This document shows, piece by piece, positions 25,611-33,250 of a stretch of 37,803 bases of DNA. Each line of letters starts with the position of its first letter. The first letter of the stretch is position 1. The notes beneath the pieces are model-generated. The model saw nothing but the letters and a program-made list of their open reading frames with translations, made no database searches and was not told the DNA's origin. The stretch is from CAWEPK01 sp049521495 (GTDB lineage Bacteria; Desulfobacterota; Syntrophorhabdia; Syntrophorhabdales; WCHB1-27). The translations under genes and the position numbers were made by a program. The stretch spans positions 1-37,803 of the forward strand of contig JBEKOT010000021.1 in assembly GCA_049521495.1 (NCBI GenBank). The letters run 5' to 3'.

Positions 25611-26081
25611 TTATTCCGCGCACTGTGCTCTCTGTTCTCCAATCTCAGCGCTTTGCGCTCTGCGCCCCGCGCCGTATTTTTTAACGGGACTCGGTCCCAG
25701 GGCTCTTATCTTCTCCGTCATCTCCCGCGCGATCTCTGCAAAGCGCTGCCCCTGCGCGGCTGAGAGGTTGTACATGGCCACACGCTCCCCCCCGATGCCG
25801 CACTCTTCGAGTAAATCTTTCAGGTGGCCCACCCGCTTCTTGGCGCGTAGGTTCCCCCTCAGGAAGTGGCACTCCCCTTCGAGGCATCCCGCCAGGTAAA
25901 CCCCGTCGGCCCCGCTCTCGAAGGCCTTCATCACATGGATGATATCCACCCTGCCCGTACACGGCACCTTGACGATCTTCACGTTCGTCGGGTAAGTCAA
26001 TCTCATCGAACCTGCCAGGTCCGCAGCAGTGTACGCTCAGTGCTCGCAACAAAAAGCGACGATATCAGGCTCAAACGACAT
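25611..26081 (-). CDS. mvhD: Selenocysteine-containing MvhD linker protein (UGA at 26037-26039)
   Basis: Conventional calling starts at 26006 and loses the iron-sulfur motif. Read from ATG 26081 through the in-frame TGA at 26037-26039, the protein has 156 residues and begins MSFEPDIVAFCCEH-U-AYTAADLAG. It aligns with MvhD at 5616 (FLCNWCTYTAADAAG), so Sec15 takes the place of the [2Fe-2S] ligand Cys15. A SECIS-like hairpin lies 14-30 bases after the UGA. Further family motifs are VPCTGRVD, GCLEGECHF and GNLRAKKRV. The ATG overlaps the hdrA stop by 11 bases. The protein should join MetVF to the HdrA fusion. The last about 20 residues (QSAEIGEQRAQCAE) look like read-through into low-complexity DNA. 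Confidence 0.92.
26007..26023 (-). promoter_or_regulatory. SECIS-like hairpin of mvhD
   Basis: On the minus strand CGGACCT pairs with AGGTTCG (7 bp with one G-U) around a GGC loop, beginning 14 bases after the in-frame UGA, with the loop 21-23 bases after it. Size, distance and a loop starting with G agree with bacterial SECIS elements. Confidence 0.7.
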
Positions 26082-29000
26082 CGCATCCTCCTTCAGCCAA
26101 CGTCAAGGCGCCCACCTTCCCGATAATCTGCACATCCCGGTAGTGCATCAAGTCTATTGCCTTTGCCGGACATTCAGCCGCGCACGTACCGCACCCCTTG
26201 CACTTGCTGATGTCTATTTCCGCCTCGCCCTTCTCGTTTATCACGGGGACGTTGTAAGGGCAAGCCCGGACGCAGGTAAGACAGGCCGCGCAATTCTCAC
26301 CCTTTACCTCGGCGACGACGCCCCCCACAAGGATCTGCTCTTTAGCAAGGAGCGTGCATGCCTTGGCTACGGCCGCCTCCGCCTGGGTGATGGTCTCCCG
26401 CATGTTTTTGGGCGAATGGGCAAGGCCGCACAGATAGATGCCATCCGAGGCGAAATCGACGGGCCGGAGCTTCATATGGGCTTCCAGGAAGAAACCTTCT
26501 TGCGTCCTCGGCACTTTGAGGAGGTTCCCAAGTTCCTCGTTGTCCCGTGCAATCGTGGCGGCACTCAGCGCTAACAGGTCCGTATCGAAAGTCAGCTCTT
26601 CCATGATCGAAGGGTCGTAGCAGGTGAGGGTCAGCCTGCCGTTTGACTTTGTCACGACAGGCGGCCGCTCTTTCTCAAAGCGCATGAACCGCACACCGAC
26701 CCGTCTCGCCTTCAGGTAGTATTTCTCGAGGAAACCGTAAGTCATCACGTCCCTGAACAGGATCACCACGTCCAGGTCGGGTTTCATCTCCTTAAGCCAT
26801 ATGGCGTTTTTTATCGCGTTGGAGCAGCAGATTCGGCTGCAATAGGGCCGCTCCTCATTCCGCGACCCCACGCACTGTATCATGGTGACCCTGGCAGCCG
26901 GCGGCACCTTCTTTTCAGCTAACCGTGCCTCCAGCTCCATCTGGGTCATGACCCGCGGGTCTTCCCCGTAGCCGTACTGCCCCCTGGGCTTCAGCTCTTC
27001 GCCGCCCGTAGCCACCACGATCACTCCATGCTTCAGCTTTCGCGCACCCATTGAAGGGCCATGAAGGAGGTCGGTCTCGAAGTTCCCCTTGAAACCGGAA
27101 CTGCCGGTAACGATGGTCTCCGTCAGGACGTGGACGAGCGGGTGACTCGTCACCTGCTCCATAAGATTGCCCAAAAACTCCTGCACATCCATCCCGTCGA
27201 CCGTGGATGTGATATGTCTCAGGTTCCCGCCCAGTTGGCTCTCCTTTTCGACGAGGTAAACCTCAAAGTTCTGGCGGGCAAACTTGAGGGCGGCCGTCAT
27301 GCCTGCAAGGCCGCCGCCGATTACCAGGGCCCTCTTGTTCACGCCTATGCTGACCTCTTTCAGGGGCTTGATATAGTTGGCGTTTGTAATGGCCATGCGC
27401 ACCAGGGTCTTCGCCTTTTTGGTAGCGTTCTCTTTATCCTTCATATGGACCCATGAGCACTGGTCCCTGATATTGGCCATTTCGAAGAGATACTTGTTGA
27501 GGCCCGCTTCACGGATGGTCGTCCTGAAGAGGAATTCGTGCGTTCTCGGGGAACAGGATGCAACAACCACCCTGTTGAGGGCGTGCTCGTTGATCATGTG
27601 TTTCATTTTTTCCTGGGTGTCCTGAGAACAGGTAAATAGATTCTCATCGGCGACGATTACGTTGGGGAGGCTCAGCGCATACTCCTTCACCTCGGGCACG
27701 TTGACGACCGCGCCGATATTCACGCCGCAGTGGCAGATGAAGACCCCTATCCGGGGCTCTTCGAGGTCAGATACCTCTCGCTCTTCCGGCAGCGGCTTGA
27801 ATACCAGGTCCCTGCCCCTCGCCTCCGCGATGATCGATGCGGCCTCGCAGGCGGCGCCGGAGGCCTGTGTTACGGTTTCCGGGATATCCTTTGGCGATTC
27901 GGACGCACCGGCCACGTAGATCCCTTCCCTCGTGGTCAGCAAGGGGTTGGCCGGGGATGAACGGACGAAGCCGTATTCGTTAAGGCCGATATCGAGAGCC
28001 CTGGCAACGCCGGCGAGGTTCCGCGCCGGACGAATGCCTACTGAAAGGACGACCAGGTCGAACCACTCGGATTTTAGCTGGCCGTCTTCATCGACGTAGA
28101 CCACTTCGAGGTCCGTAGTCTCTTCATCCTGGAGTATTCTCGATATGGACGATTTGACGTAGCGGACGCCGTGCTCGTGCCTCGCCCTCTCGTAGTACTG
28201 GTCGAATCCTTTGCCGAAGGCCCGCACGTCCATGTAGAAAATGGTCGGCTCTATGTCGTTCTGGTGCTCCTTGGCGATGATCGCCTCTTTTGTCGCGTAC
28301 ATGCAGCAGACGGAAGAACAGTATTCGTTCGTCTTGTCCCTGCTTCCCACGCATTGCAGCCATGCGACTTTCCTCGGCACCTTGCCGTCGGACGGACGGA
28401 GGACCAAGCTGGAGGTAGGACCGGTAGCGGAAAGGATCCTCTCGAACTCCGTACTCGTCACCACGTTCCTGTACATGCCGTATCCAAGCTCCGGCCTCTG
28501 GGAGGCATCGTACTCTTCCAGGCCTGTAGCGACTATGACGCTGCCGACATTGATCCGCACCTCTTCCGGCTCCTGGAGGTAGTCGATCGCCCCAGGCTTG
28601 CAGGCCTCCTCGCAGAGCTTACACCCGAGGCAGCGCCTGCACGAGAGGCAGCGCTCCGCCTCCGCAACGGCCACCGCTTCGTCGAATGCCAGGTCCACCT
28701 CTTCGAAGCCTTTCCTGATATCCACCGGGATCGAAGGGAGCACGGCCCTGGCGCGCCGCTCTATATCCTGCGGCACTTCGACAACCAGCTCCGTCTCCTT
28801 CGCGCACCGCCCTTCCTTCAGGTCTCTGCCTTCGAGGTAGCGCTTGATCGACTCCGCCGCCTCTCTCCCCTGGCTCACTGCATCGATGGCCATTTTCGGA
28901 CCCGTGACGAGGTCGCCCCCGGCAAAGACCCCGGCAAGCCCCGTTGCGAGGGACAGGGGGTCTGCCTTTACCCAGCCGCCGCGGAGCAGTTCAACCTCGG

Positions 29001-30495
29001 GCAGCTCCCTGAGGAATTCGGTCTCCGTGGACTGACCGATGGCTAAGATGACCATGTCGGCGTCGTAGGTCTTCCTGACGCCGTCGTCATAGGTGGGGTT
29101 GAACCTGCCCAGCTCGTCGAATACGGATGTGCACCGCTTAAACTCGACGGCTCTGACCCTGCCCTTTTCGACCTTTATTTCGCGGGGGCCCCAGGAAGGA
29201 TGGATCTTTATCCCTTCCTCCAGGGATTGCTCGACCTCCCACTTGCTCGCAGGCATCTCGTCCCATTTCTCGAGGCAGACCATGTGGACCTCAGCCCCGC
29301 CGAGACGGCGCGCAGTGAGGGCGACATCCACCGCCACGTTGCCGCCGCCCACCACCAGGACCTTGCCGTGGACGTCTATGGGCTGTTTCTTGTTCGACAG
29401 GCGCAGGAACTCGATGCCGGTCATTACGCCGGGGGCTTCTTCGTTCTCTAGCCCGATCTTCCTGCCCCCCTGGGCGCCGCAGCCGACGTACACGGCGTCG
29501 AAGCCCTTCCGAATATCCTTTAAGGATAGATCCTTACCCACACGGGTGTTGTACTTTACATCTATGCCCAGACGCTCGACTATCGACGTCTCGCGCTCGA
29601 GTATGTCCTTCGGCAGACGGTAGGCCGGTATGCCCCAGTAAAGCATGCCGCCCAGCTTCTCATGGCCCTCGAAGATCGTCACGCCGTAACCTGCCTTACG
29701 GAGCTCTATGGCGCACGTCATACCCGACGGGCCCCCGCCGATGACCGCCACTTTCTTACCCTTGTCCTCTCCCACCTCAGGCAGCGGCATCTCGCGGCGT
29801 CCGGTCTCGTAGTCCGCGACAAACCGCTTCAAGGCGCAAACGGCAAGAGGCTGGTCTACTTTCTCACCCCTCAGGCAGGCGTCCTCGCACGGGTGATTGC
29901 AGATACGGCCGATAGTGCCTGGAAAAGGCAGCTTTTCCCGTATGACGTCGAGGGCTTCGAGGAACCTGCCCTGGGCAATCAGGCCCACGTAGTCCCGTAC
30001 ATTCAGGTTTATGGGACACCTGTTGACGCAGGGCGGTATTTCCCGGTCTATGGAGTAAGTGGAGGGAATGGCCTGGGGGAAGTTGATATAGGCGCCGCTC
30101 CTCTGGGAAAGGCCTTCGTTATAATCCGCCGGGACTTCGAGGGGGCAATAGGGCGCGCAGAGGCCGCAGGAGGTACACTTCTCCTTTATGATCCTTCGCG
30201 GCCGTCTCTTGATGGTGGCCGTAAAATTACCCGGCTCCCCTTCCAGGGCTACGACCTCGCTGCTCATGAGGAGCTCGACGTTCACGTTCCGGCCGACCTC
30301 GACAAGCTTCGGCGCCATGATGCACATGGAGCAGTCGTTCGTTGGGAACGTCTTGTCGAGCTGCGCCATCTTTCCGCCGATGTTAGGTTTTTCATCTACG
30401 AGGTAGACCTTGAAACCGGCCTCGACGAGGTTGAGAGAAGCCTCCATGCCCCCGATGCCGCCTCCGATGACCAGTACCTTTCCGACCTTATCCAT
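26071..30495 (-). CDS. hdrA: Giant HdrA fusion: HdrA / GltD-like / second HdrA (module 3)
   Basis: A 1474-residue paralog of the protein at 14497-18954 with the same layout. The FAD loop is near residue 11 (VIGGGIGGMEA), CSMC is at 55-58 (cysteine, not selenocysteine), then a ferredoxin motif CTSCGLCAPYCPL. A GltD/NfnB-like insert follows (CVNRCPINLNVRDY, CNHPCEDAC, GGGPSGMTCA, GGGNVAVDVA), then CLSCRRCLGCKLCEEAC. A second HdrA copy lacking the CxxC loop ends with two ferredoxin motifs (CAACLTCVRACPYN, CKGCGTCAAECPA). The start is ATG 30495 with GAGGTGA upstream; a GTG at 30507 overlapping the previous stop is the alternative. With MvhD, MetV and MetF downstream it is probably the NAD(P)H- and ferredoxin-linked electron hub for methylene-THF reduction. 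Confidence 0.91.
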   Translation of the reverse strand: MDKVGKVLVIGGGIGGMEASLNLVEAGFKVYLVDEKPNIGGKMAQLDKTFPTNDCSMCIMAPKLVEVGRNVNVELLMSSEVVALEGEPGNFTATIKRRPRRIIKEKCTSCGLCAPYCPLEVPADYNEGLSQRSGAYINFPQAIPSTYSIDREIPPCVNRCPINLNVRDYVGLIAQGRFLEALDVIREKLPFPGTIGRICNHPCEDACLRGEKVDQPLAVCALKRFVADYETGRREMPLPEVGEDKGKKVAVIGGGPSGMTCAIELRKAGYGVTIFEGHEKLGGMLYWGIPAYRLPKDILERETSIVERLGIDVKYNTRVGKDLSLKDIRKGFDAVYVGCGAQGGRKIGLENEEAPGVMTGIEFLRLSNKKQPIDVHGKVLVVGGGNVAVDVALTARRLGGAEVHMVCLEKWDEMPASKWEVEQSLEEGIKIHPSWGPREIKVEKGRVRAVEFKRCTSVFDELGRFNPTYDDGVRKTYDADMVILAIGQSTETEFLRELPEVELLRGGWVKADPLSLATGLAGVFAGGDLVTGPKMAIDAVSQGREAAESIKRYLEGRDLKEGRCAKETELVVEVPQDIERRARAVLPSIPVDIRKGFEEVDLAFDEAVAVAEAERCLSCRRCLGCKLCEEACKPGAIDYLQEPEEVRINVGSVIVATGLEEYDASQRPELGYGMYRNVVTSTEFERILSATGPTSSLVLRPSDGKVPRKVAWLQCVGSRDKTNEYCSSVCCMYATKEAIIAKEHQNDIEPTIFYMDVRAFGKGFDQYYERARHEHGVRYVKSSISRILQDEETTDLEVVYVDEDGQLKSEWFDLVVLSVGIRPARNLAGVARALDIGLNEYGFVRSSPANPLLTTREGIYVAGASESPKDIPETVTQASGAACEAASIIAEARGRDLVFKPLPEEREVSDLEEPRIGVFICHCGVNIGAVVNVPEVKEYALSLPNVIVADENLFTCSQDTQEKMKHMINEHALNRVVVASCSPRTHEFLFRTTIREAGLNKYLFEMANIRDQCSWVHMKDKENATKKAKTLVRMAITNANYIKPLKEVSIGVNKRALVIGGGLAGMTAALKFARQNFEVYLVEKESQLGGNLRHITSTVDGMDVQEFLGNLMEQVTSHPLVHVLTETIVTGSSGFKGNFETDLLHGPSMGARKLKHGVIVVATGGEELKPRGQYGYGEDPRVMTQMELEARLAEKKVPPAARVTMIQCVGSRNEERPYCSRICCSNAIKNAIWLKEMKPDLDVVILFRDVMTYGFLEKYYLKARRVGVRFMRFEKERPPVVTKSNGRLTLTCYDPSIMEELTFDTDLLALSAATIARDNEELGNLLKVPRTQEGFFLEAHMKLRPVDFASDGIYLCGLAHSPKNMRETITQAEAAVAKACTLLAKEQILVGGVVAEVKGENCAACLTCVRACPYNVPVINEKGEAEIDISKCKGCGTCAAECPAKAIDLMHYRDVQIIGKVGALTLAEGGCDVV

Positions 30496-30503
30496 AATCC
30501 TTA

Positions 30504-30854
30504 TCACCTCTTTTTGAAGACGGGGTGCCTCTCGTCGAACCCTACGATCTCCACCATGTTCTTTTTGATCAGGTCCTTCAAGTGGCCGAAGACACGCGCC
30601 TTGTCCATGGACAGATCGCCGGCAAGAGATGCCACGGTGCAGTCTTTGCTGCCCAGCTGCTCCAGTATCTGCGCTTTCTCGTAGGCGGAGCGAAGGAGCG
30701 GGTCGAAGACCAGGTCGAACTGGCGCTCCGTGAAGCGCTCGCCGTAGATGTTCCTGTCCGTGAGCAGAGACTTCCGTTCGAGCAGGCGTTTCAGGCGCTC
30801 ACTGCCTTCCGGGTCCTGGGCCTTGATGTAATCGAGTGCCTCTTGCCTCTCCAT
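30504..30854 (-). CDS. Small winged-helix-like protein inside the hdr operon
   Basis: A 116-residue protein between hdrB and the hdrA fusion. The N-terminal half is helical and charged (MERQEALDYIKAQDPEGSE). The C-terminal half looks like a winged helix (ILEQLGSKDCTVASLAGDL, MDKARVFGHLKDLIKKNMV, then a short wing EIVGFDERHPVF), similar in style to ArsR-type domains. No cysteine ligand pair is visible. It lies 4 bases after hdrB and overlaps the next gene's GTG by 4. It could be an operon-specific regulator or an adaptor of the Hdr complex. Function unknown. Confidence 0.8.
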   Translation of the reverse strand: MERQEALDYIKAQDPEGSERLKRLLERKSLLTDRNIYGERFTERQFDLVFDPLLRSAYEKAQILEQLGSKDCTVASLAGDLSMDKARVFGHLKDLIKKNMVEIVGFDERHPVFKKR

Positions 30855-30858
30855 GGCC

Positions 30859-31716
30859 TCAAGCCTCCTTGATTTTCTTCAATACCCCATCTGCGGGAAC
30901 GAGGTGGGAATTCAGACCGACCAGTTCACCATAAAGGGCAAGCTCGAAGACTTCGGATAGGAACAGGGTCGGGATCACGGGGGAGGCGCTCCCGAGGGAA
31001 GGAAGGAGGTCCAGGTTCATCTGACACAAAGGGCAGGGGGTGACGATTGCGTCGGCCCCTGCCTTGATCGCCCTATCCATGATCCTCTCGGAAAGGCGGA
31101 CCGTCATGCTTTTATCGGTGAGAGTTTTCGATGCCCCGCAGCACTCCATTTTGAAGGGCCAAGCCAGGACGCGGGCCCCGAGAGCGCTAAGGAGCCCGTC
31201 CATGCTCTTCGGGTTCTCTCTGTCGTCGAAGGGCTTCACCCGCATCAGCCGCGTCAGCACACAGCCGTAATAAGGCACGACGCGGAGGTCGGAAAGATCG
31301 AAGCGCCGTTTCGCCGCGATCGCGGAAAGGCCGACGTGGTCGTCGAGAACCTCGACGATATTCTTTATTTCCATCGAGCCGGTGCATTCCAGGGGCGCAA
31401 TCGCGCTGTTCACCATGTCCTGCAAGGAAACGTCGGCCCGTATGGTATCGTTGGTGATCTTCGAGCGGCTGTAGCAGGCAGAGCAAGGGGCAAAGAAATT
31501 CAGCTCCTCCTTTTCTGCAATGGCGAGGTTCCGCGCCACGAGTACGTGGGCCACCTCCTCGTCAACCGTGTGGGCGGCCGACGCGCCGCAGCATGACCAG
31601 TCCTCGAGCTCCCTGAGCCCGATCCCGTAAGTCGAGAATACCTTCCGAATCGAGGTCTCGTAAAACTTGCTCCCCGTCTTAAGGGAGCAGCCGGGATAAT
31701 AACTAAGCGTCACCAT
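30859..31716 (-). CDS. hdrB: HdrB-like protein (module 3)
   Basis: A 285-residue protein with the two CCG cluster domains: YYPGCSL, WSCCGASAAH and APCSACYS; YYGCVLTRL, MECCGASK and PCPLCQM. In the second domain the usual CYYGC is PYYGC, so the first cysteine of that pair is missing, as it is not one of the cluster ligands. AAGGTGG precedes the ATG. A 96-base spacer separates it from hdrC, and the small winged-helix gene starts 4 bases after it. It is expected to act with HdrC, the HdrA fusion, MvhD and MetVF. Confidence 0.92.
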   Translation of the reverse strand: MVTLSYYPGCSLKTGSKFYETSIRKVFSTYGIGLRELEDWSCCGASAAHTVDEEVAHVLVARNLAIAEKEELNFFAPCSACYSRSKITNDTIRADVSLQDMVNSAIAPLECTGSMEIKNIVEVLDDHVGLSAIAAKRRFDLSDLRVVPYYGCVLTRLMRVKPFDDRENPKSMDGLLSALGARVLAWPFKMECCGASKTLTDKSMTVRLSERIMDRAIKAGADAIVTPCPLCQMNLDLLPSLGSASPVIPTLFLSEVFELALYGELVGLNSHLVPADGVLKKIKEA

Positions 31717-31812
31717 ATCTAACCACCTTATGTGAGGCCGTCCGCCCTTTCCGAGCCGGACCTGCCGCGATCGGTCTCCGGCGCCCTTTCCCCCTAGACT
31801 CTATCACATTCC

Positions 31813-32340
31813 CTATGCCTTCCGGCTTATGCGATCGATGGCCTTTCTCAAAGCCGACCTGTCTTTTATGTTGTGCGGGAAAATGCCCATCCTGCCCTTT
31901 TTCATCATGTCCATGCCCATCTTGGAATCGGAGAAGAGGTCTTTCTTTTTCAGCTTGTAGCGCATGACCGACCCAAGCTCGTAGAGCCTGCCGTGCTTCT
32001 TGACGCTCTCCAGAAAGAGCTCATCGAAGGTCCAGACGTCGGAAAGCGCCTTCTTTTCACGGACCGCTATTTTCCTCGCGGTATCGAACACATGGCCGAC
32101 GTGGATATCGTTCGGGCAGCGGACGCTGCAGGTGTAGCACTGGAGGCAGGACCAGATGGTCTTCGAGGAAAGCACCCTCTCCTTTTCGCCCAACATTATG
32201 TACCGGATGACCCGGTGGGGCAGGATGTCCATTTCCTGCACGGCCGGGCACCCGGTCGTGCATCGGTAGCACTGATAGCAGCTCGATATCTGCTCCTTGC
32301 TTTCCTTTTCCATCTCCTTCAGGAACGTCGAATCATCCAT
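31813..32340 (-). CDS. hdrC: HdrC-like protein (module 3)
   Basis: A 175-residue protein with two [4Fe-4S] motifs, CYQCYRCTTGCPA and CLQCYTCSVRCPN, and a basic helical C-terminus. It starts at ATG 32340, 9 bases after the acsE stop, with only a weak ribosome site, so it may rely on coupling with acsE. It relays electrons between the HdrA fusion and HdrB. Confidence 0.92.
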   Translation of the reverse strand: MDDSTFLKEMEKESKEQISSCYQCYRCTTGCPAVQEMDILPHRVIRYIMLGEKERVLSSKTIWSCLQCYTCSVRCPNDIHVGHVFDTARKIAVREKKALSDVWTFDELFLESVKKHGRLYELGSVMRYKLKKKDLFSDSKMGMDMMKKGRMGIFPHNIKDRSALRKAIDRISRKA

Positions 32341-32349
32341 GGCGCACCG

Positions 32350-33225
32350 TTAAAGCTCCAGCCACGAGTCGGAGTAAAGGGTCTTCCCCAAGAGAACCCT
32401 GGCTGTCTTGACATAGACGGCCTCTTCCTTCGAAAGGCTCGAAGGCAGCGGCTCGCCGTCCATTACCTTGTATACGAGGGCCTCCATGTCTGCCATTTTG
32501 CCCTTCGCAATCGCCTGCAGCTCTGAATCGAAAGCATCTGCAATGGCGGAATACATGCCGTAGCGCTTCAGAAAAATCGCATAGACCCTGTTCAGAACGG
32601 GGCGGAGGTGGTCGGGCGCGCCGTTCGAGATGTTGGAGAGGCCGCACGTCGACTTGCAGGTAGGGGCGATATCGCCGAGCATCATCATGAACTCGGTGCA
32701 GCCCTGTACCTGTATCTGCTGCGTATTGATGGGGAGGACTATAGGGTCGATCCACATGTCTTCCTCCGGTATGCCGTACTCCGCCGCCTTTGCCAGGTGT
32801 TCGGCAGCTAGAAGACCCCGCTCGTTCGCATCGCGGGGTATGCCTTCAATGCCGAGGGTGAGGGCAATGAACGGGGCGTTATATTTCTTGGCCAGAGGCA
32901 TGAGGGCCTCCATCCTTTCGGGTCTTGCGGAGATCGAGTTTATGAGGGCCCTGTTCTTGCAGGCGGCAAGACCTGCCTCCAGGGCCTCGATATTCGTGGT
33001 ATCGAGGCAGAGCATCGTGTCCGTTACCTCCTGGACCGTCTGCACCACGAATTGCATCAGCTCGGCCCCTGCCTTGCGGGCAGGTCCGAGATTGAGGTCG
33101 ATCAGGTCTACGCCTGCTTTTGTCTCCGCCTCCGCCACCTCCCGAATCGGCTTCGGGTCCCTGTCCTTGAAAGCCTGGCCTATCTTCTTCGATATTACAT
33201 TCAGGTTTTCCCCTATGATAAGCAT
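32350..33225 (-). CDS. acsE: Methyl-THF:corrinoid iron-sulfur protein methyltransferase AcsE
   Basis: A 291-residue TIM barrel that moves the methyl group of methyl-THF to the cobalt of the corrinoid iron-sulfur protein (or the reverse). Family marks: MLIIGENLNVISKKIG at the N-terminus, DLIDLNLGPARK, NSISARPERME and GLSNISNGAP, the last holding the Asn that assists methyl transfer. GGAGGAAAC precedes the ATG. It follows acsC by 25 bases; the small corrinoid subunit gene acsD, which often lies between or next to these two, is absent here. Confidence 0.95.
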   Translation of the reverse strand: MLIIGENLNVISKKIGQAFKDRDPKPIREVAEAETKAGVDLIDLNLGPARKAGAELMQFVVQTVQEVTDTMLCLDTTNIEALEAGLAACKNRALINSISARPERMEALMPLAKKYNAPFIALTLGIEGIPRDANERGLLAAEHLAKAAEYGIPEEDMWIDPIVLPINTQQIQVQGCTEFMMMLGDIAPTCKSTCGLSNISNGAPDHLRPVLNRVYAIFLKRYGMYSAIADAFDSELQAIAKGKMADMEALVYKVMDGEPLPSSLSKEEAVYVKTARVLLGKTLYSDSWLEL

Positions 33226-33250
33226 GTTTCCTCCATTCGGTTAAGTATTC

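Noticed and set aside
31717..31812. Possible small gene or regulatory RNA in the hdrC-hdrB spacer
   Set aside because: No start with ribosome site and conserved frame; only a weak 6-bp GCCGGA/TCCGGC hairpin.
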